Position numbers and translations under genes: made by a program. A model generated the notes under the pieces. That model was not told the origin of the DNA. It did not search any database and was given only the letters and a program-made list of their open reading frames with translations. Positions 1 through 5,299 of a DNA stretch of 6,281 bases are shown piece by piece. Source of the stretch: Lentisphaeria bacterium UBA1829. GTDB taxonomy: Bacteria; Verrucomicrobiota; Lentisphaeria; Victivallales; UBA1829. The stretch covers positions 1 through 6,281 of the forward strand of contig DDJH01000212.1 in assembly GCA_002338895.1 (NCBI GenBank). The letters are read 5' to 3'. Within the stretch, counting starts at the first letter, position 1. Each line of letters opens with the position of its first letter.

Positions 1-1776
1 CATACCGATTTTGCACTTCTTCGGATCAATCTCAGGACGGGCAAGCGCCTTGCACTGTCCTGCCGGACACCGTTTTTCCCGGACATGAATCAGATATTCC
101 TCGCGGAAATGCTTCAGCGTCGAAAGAACCGGATTCGGAGCCGTTTTGCCAAGGCCGCAGAGCGAACCCATCTGAACCGCTTTCGCGGTCTGTTCCAGAA
201 GATCCAGTGTGCTTTCGTCGGCTCTTCCCTTGGTAATATCGTCGAGCAGGGCGAGCATCTGCTTGGTGCCTTCGCGGCACGGCACGCACTTGCCGCACGA
301 CTCATTCTGCGTGAAGTGCATAAAGAATTTCGCCACCGCAACCATACAGGTGTTGGTGTTCATCACAACCAGTCCGCCTGAACCGACCATCGCGCCGACG
401 CTCTTCAGAGAGTCGAAATCCAGCGGAAGGCTGAGCATATCCTTGGTCAGACAGCCGCCCGAGGGGCCGCCGATCTGCACCGACTTGAAGTTGTCGATGG
501 AAACCTTTCCGTGGGAGTCGGTCACACCGCCGCCGATCTCGTTGACGATCTCGCCGAGCGTGGTTCCGAACGGCACCTCGATCAGACCGGTGTTGGCCAC
601 GTGACCGGTCAAAGCGAAGGTCTTGGTTCCCGGAGAGGTCGGCACACCCAGTTCGCGGAACTTCGCCGCCCCTTCACGGATCACATACGGAACCGTGCCG
701 AGCGTCTCCACGTTGTTGATCACGGTCGGTTTGCCCCAGAGACCGCGCTGCGCCGGGAACGGCGGCTTCGGCATCGGCATGCCGCGCTTTCCTTCGATCG
801 ACGCCATCAGAGCGGTTTCCTCTCCGCAGACAAACGCGCCGGCGCCTTCCAACACGTTGATGCGGAAGGAGAGGCCGCTTCCAAAGATGTCATCGCCGAG
901 CACTCCGGCCTCTTCCGCATCCTTCACGGCCTTGCGCATCCGGACGACGGCAAGCGGATATTCGGCTCGAACATAGACATATCCCTCATCCGCGCCGATC
1001 GCCCGTGCGGCGATCATCATTCCTTCGATCACGGAGTGGGGATTGCCTTCCATCACGGAGCGGTCCATGAACGCTCCCGGGTCGCCCTCGTCACCGTTGC
1101 AGATCACATATTTTTTCGGTCCGGGGGATGCCAGAGTGAATTTCCATTTTCTTCCGGTCGGGAATCCGCCGCCTCCGCGGCCGCGCAGACCCGATTCCTC
1201 CATCACGGAGCAGACCTCTTCCGGGGTCATCTGCGTATACGCCTTCAGTGCGGCGAGGTACCCCTTCTTGTGGAAATACTCTCCGATGCTGTCCGGCTCG
1301 ATCGTGCAGTTGGCCAGAACGAGACGGTGCTGACGGTTGTAGAACGGGATCTCATGTTCGCCCTTGTACCGTTTCCCATCGGAAGGATTCATATAAAGCA
1401 GACGCTCGATCACATTGTGTTTGATCACGGTCTCCTGAACGATTTCGAGCGCATCTTCCGGCCGCACCTTGGTATAGATGATGCCGTCGGGTTCGATGCG
1501 GACCAGCGGACCCATCTGGCAGAATCCCTGGCAGCCGCTCTTGGAAACATACGTGGAGCCGGGATGCACATGATCGGCGGAATCGTGTTCCAGATCGACT
1601 TCGACCGCCTGGCCGGCCTTTTTCAGTTCCTCCACCAGGGCGTCCCGAACCCGCAGCGAACCGTTTGCGACGCATCCGGTTCCGCCGCAGCAAATGATCC
1701 GGCGGGAGATCTTCGCCGCTTTTGCCTCGTAATCGCGGATCCGTTTTTCGACATCAGCCGCAGTCAGTTTAGCCAT
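1..1776 (-). CDS. nuoF: NuoF-like NADH-binding flavoprotein subunit of an [FeFe]-hydrogenase-type complex (HydB/HndC type), partial at 3' end
   Basis: This subunit oxidises or reduces NAD(P)H at an FMN site and passes electrons along iron-sulfur clusters in a soluble cytoplasmic complex. 592 codons are visible from ATG 1776 and the gene continues past base 1. Domains in order: a thioredoxin-like [2Fe-2S] domain (C30, C35, C82, C86); the nucleotide/FMN-binding core with GRGGGGF at 199-205, CNGDEGDPG at 226-234 and GAGAFVCGEE near 311-320; an SLBB-type region; and the [4Fe-4S] signature C494-x2-C497-x2-C500-x39-C540. After C570 and C574 a C-terminal ferredoxin domain appears to begin (C588) and is cut off. 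The fused N- and C-terminal cluster domains are typical of HydB of electron-bifurcating hydrogenases and HndC of NADP-reducing hydrogenase, not of complex I NuoF; that choice is inference from domain layout. The start overlaps the stop of the upstream gene in TAATG, with GAGGTGG at 1781-1787 as ribosome site, so translation is probably coupled. Confidence 0.93.
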   Translation of the reverse strand, partial: MAKLTAADVEKRIRDYEAKAAKISRRIICCGGTGCVANGSLRVRDALVEELKKAGQAVEVDLEHDSADHVHPGSTYVSKSGCQGFCQMGPLVRIEPDGIIYTKVRPEDALEIVQETVIKHNVIERLLYMNPSDGKRYKGEHEIPFYNRQHRLVLANCTIEPDSIGEYFHKKGYLAALKAYTQMTPEEVCSVMEESGLRGRGGGGFPTGRKWKFTLASPGPKKYVICNGDEGDPGAFMDRSVMEGNPHSVIEGMMIAARAIGADEGYVYVRAEYPLAVVRMRKAVKDAEEAGVLGDDIFGSGLSFRINVLEGAGAFVCGEETALMASIEGKRGMPMPKPPFPAQRGLWGKPTVINNVETLGTVPYVIREGAAKFRELGVPTSPGTKTFALTGHVANTGLIEVPFGTTLGEIVNEIGGGVTDSHGKVSIDNFKSVQIGGPSGGCLTKDMLSLPLDFDSLKSVGAMVGSGGLVVMNTNTCMVAVAKFFMHFTQNESCGKCVPCREGTKQMLALLDDITKGRADESTLDLLEQTAKAVQMGSLCGLGKTAPNPVLSTLKHFREEYLIHVREKRCPAGQCKALARPEIDPKKCKIGM

Positions 1777-2306
1777 TATGCCACCTCGCTGGAGTTTTTC
1801 GCCTGTCGGGCAAGAAGTTCATCGATGATTTTCGGAATATCGGAGGGTTTGACCTGCCCGTGGACTTCGTCGTTCACAAGCATGACCGGTGCAAGACCGC
1901 AGGCGCCGAGGCAGCTGACGGTTTCGACGGTGAACATCATATCGTCGGTGCTGTCCCGATCCGGCTTGATGTTGAGCTTTTCGTAGAGTGCGTCGAGAAT
2001 CGAGGTGGATCCTTTGACGTGGCAGGCGGTTCCGTCGCAGAGGCGGATGATGTTTTTGCCCTTCGGCTTCAGGGAGAAGTGTGCATAGAAGGTTGCAACA
2101 CCGTAGACGCGGGCGGGCGGCAGTCCGAGCGCACAGGCGATGTAGCTCAGAAGCTCTTTGGAAAGCCAGTTGTAGCGGGCCTGGACGGCCTGCAGAATCG
2201 GCACGAGCTTGGTTTTATCGTAGTTGTACTCCCGAAGGACGGCTTCGGCGTCCTCCATGCGCGAAACAGCCTTTTCCGCCTCACGCATTGTTTCTGTTGC
2301 TTCCAT
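1776..2306 (-). CDS. nuoE: NuoE-like [2Fe-2S] thioredoxin-fold subunit of a hydrogenase-type diaphorase (HydC/HndA type)
   Basis: A 176-residue protein, close to the usual length for the 24 kDa/NuoE family. An N-terminal helical part (about 1-75, including RYNWLSKELLSYIA and GVATFYAHF) precedes a thioredoxin-like domain that binds one [2Fe-2S] cluster through C90 and C95 (CDGTAC) and C132 and C136 (CLGAC). All four ligands are present. In this family the protein pairs with the NuoF-like flavoprotein and relays or buffers electrons. The start at 2306 is chosen because AGGAGG (2314-2319) lies 7 bases upstream; an in-frame ATG at 2381 adds 25 residues but has no family support. The gene is first in the operon and overlaps the nuoF-like start by one base. 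A promoter and a dyad operator lie upstream at about 2450-2498. The partner catalytic subunit is not in the window, so membership of a hydrogenase rather than another NAD-linked complex is inferred. Confidence 0.94.
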   Translation of the reverse strand: MEATETMREAEKAVSRMEDAEAVLREYNYDKTKLVPILQAVQARYNWLSKELLSYIACALGLPPARVYGVATFYAHFSLKPKGKNIIRLCDGTACHVKGSTSILDALYEKLNIKPDRDSTDDMMFTVETVSCLGACGLAPVMLVNDEVHGQVKPSDIPKIIDELLARQAKNSSEVA

Positions 2307-2313
2307 TCTTTTT

Positions 2314-2319
2314 CCTCCT
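2314..2319 (-). promoter_or_regulatory. Shine-Dalgarno site of the nuoE-like gene
   Basis: A perfect AGGAGG on the minus strand sits 7 bases before the ATG at 2306. It decides the start in favour of 2306 over the upstream in-frame ATG at 2381. Confidence 0.85.
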
Positions 2320-2449
2320 GTTATGGATAAATCTCGCACAGTTTCCGTCTTTCCGGTCCGTGATTCGGGCACGGAATCCACCCGGGCACCTTTCCGGCAA
2401 AATGGACGGAGCGAGGGGCCCTTGCGGATTTCTTCACCAAAAAGTTATT

Positions 2450-2467
2450 TCGTGATTCATTTCACAG
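2450..2467. promoter_or_regulatory. Putative dyad operator, Rex-like or CRP/FNR-like, over the nuoE transcription start
   Basis: The sequence CGTGA-N6-TCACA (2451-2466) matches 9 of 10 half-site positions of the CRP/FNR-type palindrome TGTGA-N6-TCACA. Taken as 18 bases (2450-2467) it matches 11 of the 14 defined positions of the Rex-type site TTGTGAA-N4-TTCACAA. It lies just downstream of the predicted -10 box of the nuoE promoter and covers the expected start, which is where a repressor would bind. Rex responds to the NADH/NAD+ ratio and commonly controls fermentation and hydrogenase genes, so the match is sensible for this operon. The choice between regulator families is open and no regulator gene is in the window. 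Confidence 0.5.
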
Positions 2468-2469
2468 TT

Positions 2470-2498
2470 AATATAGCAATCTTTCCGGTCAATTGCAA
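2470..2498 (-). promoter_or_regulatory. Sigma70-type promoter of the nuoE-nuoF-like operon
   Basis: On the minus strand a -35 box TTGCAA (2493-2498; 4 of 6 to consensus) is followed by a 17-base spacer and a -10 box TATATT (2470-2475; 5 of 6). The expected start is near 2463, giving a leader of about 157 bases before the ATG at 2306. It is the best promoter-like match I found upstream of the operon. Confidence 0.65.
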
Positions 2499-2843
2499 AC
2501 TCAGACTCAATTTTTTTGAGTTTTCACAGCGGTTCAAGGCTAATTTTTTTGTATTTTTCACACTAGATTCCGGCAGAGGGACCGGACCCCTCAATGTGCA
2601 TTTTTCACAGCAAAACAGTCATACGAATTCCGCGGAGGGGGTTGCCGCTGGAAAATGGACGGAAGAAAGAGCGGATGCACACCTCTGCGGAAGCGCACTT
2701 CTTTCTTTTCTCTTTTCGCATCTTCCGGGATTTGTTTTCCGGGAGAAGCGGCGGCCGGAAAGGATATCCAAATTCCATAACAGCGGGAAAAATCTATTTA
2801 GGAAGAATTCTTTTTTTCAGATTTTCTTCTGTTTTCATACAGA

Positions 2844-2904
2844 TTTTTTGCAAAAAAGAGGAAAAACGCACTTTTTTTCTGTTTTTTTCCATTTTTTTCT
2901 TTTT
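2844..2904. other. Phased A/T tracts, predicted intrinsically curved DNA upstream of csp
   Basis: Three T7 runs start at 2872, 2882 and 2892, exactly 10 bases apart, followed by a T5 run at 2900-2904. Further runs lie upstream: T6 at 2844-2849, A6 at 2852-2857 (together the 14-bp palindrome TTTTTTGCAAAAAA) and A5 at 2862-2866. Tract centres repeat at about one helical turn, the known condition for stable DNA bending. The array ends 6 bases before the csp -35 box, where curved or UP-element-like DNA often stimulates promoters or binds nucleoid proteins. Confidence 0.65.
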
Positions 2905-2910
2905 CCCCTC

Positions 2911-2939
2911 TTCACAAAATCCAATTTATGTTGCATAAT
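2911..2939 (+). promoter_or_regulatory. Sigma70-type promoter of the cold-shock gene
   Basis: The -35 box TTCACA (2911-2916; 5 of 6 to TTGACA) and -10 box CATAAT (2934-2939; 5 of 6) are separated by exactly 17 bases. Transcription should begin at about 2945-2947, giving a leader of roughly 87 bases. Phased T tracts lie directly upstream. Confidence 0.7.
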
Positions 2940-2946
2940 TATATAT

Positions 2947-2998
2947 GGAAAGGGGTGACCCTTCCGGAATCGACCGGAACGAAATACGGAAATTCCGG
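2947..2998 (+). promoter_or_regulatory. Structured csp mRNA leader with alternative hairpins
   Basis: At the expected 5' end of the mRNA, AAGGG (2950-2954) pairs with CCCTT (2959-2963) around a GTGA loop, a GNRA tetraloop, and GG/CC at 2947-2948 and 2964-2965 extends it past a bulged A. A second perfect hairpin, TTCCGG (2962-2967) with CCGGAA (2974-2979), uses some of the same bases, and a third TTCCGG (2993-2998) can compete for CCGGAA. Cold-shock leaders in other bacteria are known to change fold with temperature; that this one does is inference. Confidence 0.45.
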
Positions 2999-3032
2999 CA
3001 ACGGTTCGCGCAACAAAGTCAGGAGAGGAACA

Positions 3033-3245
3033 ATGAGCAAGGAAAAAGGCAAGGTCAAATGGTTCAACAACGCAAAGGGCTTCGGCTTCATTGAGAGAGA
3101 GCAGGGCGGAGATATCTTCGTTCATTACAGCTCCATCAAGGTTGACGGATACCGGACCCTGAAGGAAGGACAGACGGTGGAATTCGTCGTCTCCCAGGGA
3201 GAAAAAGGACTCCAGGCCGACGAGGTTGTCGCGCTTTCCGAATAA
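3033..3245 (+). CDS. Cold-shock protein, CspA family (single cold-shock domain)
   Basis: A 70-residue OB-fold protein that binds single-stranded RNA and DNA, usually acting as an RNA chaperone and often as a transcription antiterminator. Both nucleic-acid motifs are intact: KGFGFI at residues 15-20 (RNP1) and DIFVHY at 27-32 (RNP2). The conserved start [15 protein letters not shown] and the C-terminal [14 protein letters not shown] part are typical, and the length is that of the family. The start at 3033 is set by AGGAGAGG at 3021-3028 and by the alignment start; an in-frame ATG at 2928 would add 35 residues unlike any cold-shock protein and lies upstream of the predicted transcription start. 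The gene has its own promoter, a structured leader and a strong terminator, so it is mainly monocistronic. Which Csp paralogue it is, and whether it is cold-induced or constitutive, cannot be told from sequence. Confidence 0.97.
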   Translation: MSKEKGKVKWFNNAKGFGFIEREQGGDIFVHYSSIKVDGYRTLKEGQTVEFVVSQGEKGLQADEVVALSE

Positions 3246-3272
3246 ATCCGCTGTCCCCGTAAAGTCCGACGG

Positions 3273-3314
3273 AAAGACTGCTTCCGAAAGAAGCAGTCTT
3301 TTCTCTTTTTTTTT
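3273..3314 (+). terminator. Strong intrinsic terminator after the cold-shock gene
   Basis: AAAGACTGCTTC (3273-3284) pairs perfectly with GAAGCAGTCTTT (3290-3301), a 12-bp stem with a 5-base loop CGAAA, followed by TTCTC and a run of nine T. It begins 28 bases after the csp stop codon and ends 30 bases before srkA. Confidence 0.93.
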
Positions 3315-3343
3315 CACTCCTGACTTGGACAAAAGAACCGTCA

Positions 3344-4324
3344 ATGCCGTTTGTTTTTGAAGATCTTACTCCGGAGCGCTTTCTTCCCGTGCTGGAGAAG
3401 GCGCTCGACTGCGAACTGAAAGGGTTCGCATCCGCATTCCACAGTTACATCAACCGGGTGTATGAGATTCAGACCATCCGCGGAGAGTCGCTTGTGGTCA
3501 AATTCTACCGTCCCGGACGCTGGAGCACCGATGCGCTGCTGGATGAACACGACTATCTCTGGGAGTGCAGCGACGCGGGACTTCCGGTTGTTCCGCCCTA
3601 CGAACTGAGCTCGGGATCCACGCTCGGAGAGATGGGGAAAATCCGCTTCGCCGTGTTTCCGAAAAAACGGGGGCGCGACAGCGCGTTCGACTCGCCGGAG
3701 GAGCTGGAACAGGCCGGACGGCTGATCGGAAGACTCCACTGCATCGGTGCACGCCGGAAGGCGGAGTTCCGTCTGACTCTGGAACCGGAACAGATGATCG
3801 GAAATGTGATCGAACGGCTTGCGGATTCGGCATTTCCGGGACGGCGCTGTTTTGAGGAGTTTGTCGATCTCTGCAACGAGATCGCCGATATCGCCTGCCC
3901 GGAATTTTCCTCGGCCGACTCCTTCCTCCGGCTGCATGGAGACCTGCATCGCGCCAATATTCTGAACCGTCCCGACGAAGGATGGATCCTGATCGACTTT
4001 GACGACATGCTCAACGGTCCGGCCATCCAGGATCTCTGGCTCCTGCTTCCGGACATTCCCTCCCGCTGTCCGGAAGAGGCGGAGGCGATCGCGCGCGGAT
4101 ACAATCTGTTCCGGGAGTTCCGCGAATCCGAATTTGCGCTGACGGAGTGTCTGCGCACGCTCCGGATGCTCTATTTTCTCTCCTGGGTCGCCATGCAGCG
4201 TGACGATCCGCACTTCTCCGAGACCTTCCCCTCCTGGGGCTCGGAAGCCTACTGGCGCAATGAGTTCGCCGATCTCCGCCGGCAGATTCCGCGCATGGAG
4301 GAGGAGATTCGTTTCTGGCGCTGA
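3344..4324 (+). CDS. srkA: Stress response kinase A (SrkA/YihE/RdoA), Ser/Thr protein kinase of the APH-like fold
   Basis: A 326-residue protein, about the length of E. coli SrkA, which phosphorylates proteins on Ser/Thr and protects cells in envelope and oxidative stress. The family blocks are present in order: SYINRVY (34-40); VVKFYRPGRW (51-60) with the probable ATP-binding K53; RLHGDLHRANIL (196-207) with catalytic D200 and metal-binding N205; and IDFDDMLNGPAIQDLWLLL (217-235) with metal-binding D218. A C-terminal helical block RTLRMLYFLSWVAMQRDDP (271-289) resembles the E. coli protein. All expected catalytic residues are kept, so it is probably active. The ATG at 3344 has no clear Shine-Dalgarno site, and only 30 bases separate it from the csp terminator, so transcription may come from read-through or an unseen promoter inside csp. 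It faces the activase gene on the opposite strand. Substrates are unknown; a small-molecule kinase role is less likely given the close family match. Confidence 0.93.
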   Translation: MPFVFEDLTPERFLPVLEKALDCELKGFASAFHSYINRVYEIQTIRGESLVVKFYRPGRWSTDALLDEHDYLWECSDAGLPVVPPYELSSGSTLGEMGKIRFAVFPKKRGRDSAFDSPEELEQAGRLIGRLHCIGARRKAEFRLTLEPEQMIGNVIERLADSAFPGRRCFEEFVDLCNEIADIACPEFSSADSFLRLHGDLHRANILNRPDEGWILIDFDDMLNGPAIQDLWLLLPDIPSRCPEEAEAIARGYNLFREFRESEFALTECLRTLRMLYFLSWVAMQRDDPHFSETFPSWGSEAYWRNEFADLRRQIPRMEEEIRFWR

Positions 4325-4333
4325 TCCCCTCCC

Positions 4334-4361
4334 CTTCCCGGCCGATTTTCCGGCCGGAAGG
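4334..4361. terminator. GC-rich hairpin between convergent srkA and activase genes, possible shared terminator
   Basis: CCGGCCG (4338-4344) pairs with CGGCCGG (4351-4357) around the loop ATTTTC; past a bulged C, CCTT/AAGG extends the stem. It occupies most of the 46 bases between the two stop codons. Only a short T run (GATTTTC) follows on the plus strand and none on the minus strand, so termination may be weak or work mainly through the hairpin. Confidence 0.55.
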
Positions 4362-4370
4362 ATTTTCGGG

Positions 4371-5285
4371 TCAGTCGCGGACGGAACGGGCGTTCAGACC
4401 GTACTGTTTCAGGATTTCGGCGGCGTGATGGAGCGCGGCATCGGAAGGACTCTCAACGCGGGGCATCGTATCGACCATTCCGAGCGCGGCATATTTGCTG
4501 CGGGCCAGCGAGTGATACGGAAGGAGTTTCACGCATTGCACATTGTTCAGGGAGGAGAGGAAGCGTCCGGACGCCTCCAGATCGCGCTCCGAGTCGTTGC
4601 AGCCGGGAACGAGCGGAATCCGGATCTCGATGTTCGCCCCCCGCCCGGAGAGGAAACGCAGATTCTCCAGAATTTGTTCATTTGGCTGTCCGGTCAGCTT
4701 CCGGTGTGCCGCGGAGTCGGGGTGTTTGAAATCGACGAGGAAGAGATCGGTCACCGGAAGGACGGTGCAAAGACTTTCGCGGGGAACCAGACAGCAGGTA
4801 TCCACCGCCGTGTGGATTCCTGCCTCCTTCAGACGGCGGAGAAACTCCTGGACAAACTCGATCTGAAGCAGCGGTTCGCCGCCGGAGAGCGTGACTCCGC
4901 CGCCCGATTCGCGGTAGAAATCCAGATCCTCCAGCGCGATTTTCAGAGCCTCCTCCACGGAGACCTTCCTTCCATAGAGCTTCAGGGCGGAAGCGGGACA
5001 GACCTGTTCGCACCGTCCGCAGTGTTTGCAGAGCGAATATTGGATCCAATGCCGGCCGTCGCGGATGCCATGGGCCCCGGCTGGACAGACCGGGACACAC
5101 TCTCCGCACGAAATGCACTTGTGGGCATACCATGCGATCTGCGGTTCGATCCGAAGACTCTCCGGATTGTGACACCAGAGACAACGCAGCGGACAGCCCT
5201 TCAGGAAGAAGGTTGTCCGGACGCCCGGCCCGTCGTGAACGGCGAAATGTTTGGGATCCAGCAAAATGCCGTACATGGTTTTCAT
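4371..5285 (-). CDS. Glycyl-radical enzyme activating enzyme, radical SAM with two extra ferredoxin [4Fe-4S] clusters
   Basis: This 304-residue enzyme uses S-adenosylmethionine and a [4Fe-4S] cluster to abstract a hydrogen from the conserved glycine of its partner, creating the working radical. C31-x3-C35-x2-C38 (CPLRCLWC) is the radical-SAM motif and SGGEPL (134-139) the SAM-binding GGE loop. Between them lie two ferredoxin motifs, C57-x2-C60-x2-C63-x3-C67 and C86-x2-C89-x2-C92-x3-C96. Later family marks are DTC (162-164), LVDFKH (183-188) and RIPLVPGCND (222-231). PFL activase itself is about 245 residues and lacks the ferredoxin insert; activases of glycerol, choline, hydroxyproline, benzylsuccinate and hydroxyphenylacetate enzymes have it. 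The gene starts 14 bases after the glycyl radical enzyme stop; GGAG and GAGG at 5289-5298 provide the ribosome site for the ATG at 5285. The neighbour is almost certainly its substrate. Confidence 0.95.
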   Translation of the reverse strand: MKTMYGILLDPKHFAVHDGPGVRTTFFLKGCPLRCLWCHNPESLRIEPQIAWYAHKCISCGECVPVCPAGAHGIRDGRHWIQYSLCKHCGRCEQVCPASALKLYGRKVSVEEALKIALEDLDFYRESGGGVTLSGGEPLLQIEFVQEFLRRLKEAGIHTAVDTCCLVPRESLCTVLPVTDLFLVDFKHPDSAAHRKLTGQPNEQILENLRFLSGRGANIEIRIPLVPGCNDSERDLEASGRFLSSLNNVQCVKLLPYHSLARSKYAALGMVDTMPRVESPSDAALHHAAEILKQYGLNARSVRD

Positions 5286-5299
5286 CGTCCTCTTCTCCG

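Larger units (their letters stand above)
2399..2663 (+). repeat. Pair of 12-bp direct repeats AAAATGGACGGA in the intergenic region
   Basis: AAAATGGACGGA occurs exactly at 2399-2410 and again at 2652-2663, 253 bases apart. The flanks are only loosely similar. It may be a binding-site pair, the trace of a small duplication, or chance; nothing else supports a function. Confidence 0.4.
2307..2910. other. Long AT-rich divergent intergenic region without a convincing gene
   Basis: No reading frame here resembles a protein; those that exist are low-complexity products of T-rich DNA or antisense to nuoE. From left to right it holds the predicted nuoE leader (about 2307-2463), which has a perfect 6-bp hairpin TCCGTG/CACGGA at 2357-2362 and 2370-2375. 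Next come the nuoE promoter and operator, then a stretch (about 2500-2620) with several TTTTCACA motifs and a small hairpin ACTCAA/TTGAGT at 2505-2521. A stretch from 2620 to 2830 follows in which I recognise nothing functional, and finally phased T tracts lead up to the csp promoter. A small RNA cannot be excluded but no good terminator marks one. Confidence 0.6.

Noticed and set aside
511..1986. 491-codon open frame on the plus strand
   Set aside because: It is antisense to the clearly recognisable nuoF-like gene and part of the nuoE-like gene. Its product is rich in His, Arg and Asp without any known domain, typical of a mirror frame created by GC-rich codon use.
2307..2381. N-terminal 25-residue extension of the nuoE-like protein from ATG 2381
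   Set aside because: The ATG at 2306 has a perfect AGGAGG at 7 bases, and the extension is charged and unlike the family.
2576..2592. GAGGG/CCCTC inverted repeat as a terminator or small-RNA end
   Set aside because: Only 5 bp of stem with a 7-base loop, and the next T run begins about 9 bases later; no transcript is evident upstream.
2803..2817. AAGAATTCTT palindrome followed by a T run, as a terminator
   Set aside because: The palindrome has no loop and is AT-rich, so it cannot form a stable terminator stem, and no gene ends just before it.
2224..2958. Plus-strand open frames across the divergent intergenic region (2224-2958 and 2594-2938)
   Set aside because: The products are runs of Phe, Ser and Lys coded by T-rich tracts, with no Shine-Dalgarno site and overlap with promoters on both sides.
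2928..3032. Longer start for the cold-shock protein at 2928
   Set aside because: It lies inside the predicted promoter, has no ribosome site, and the extra residues do not belong to the cold-shock domain.
2835..3344. 169-codon minus-strand frame over the csp gene
   Set aside because: Antisense to csp and its terminator; no domain, and the csp protein is unmistakable.
3341..4213. 290-codon minus-strand frame over srkA
   Set aside because: Mirror frame of srkA, which has all kinase motifs; no recognisable domain in the antisense product.
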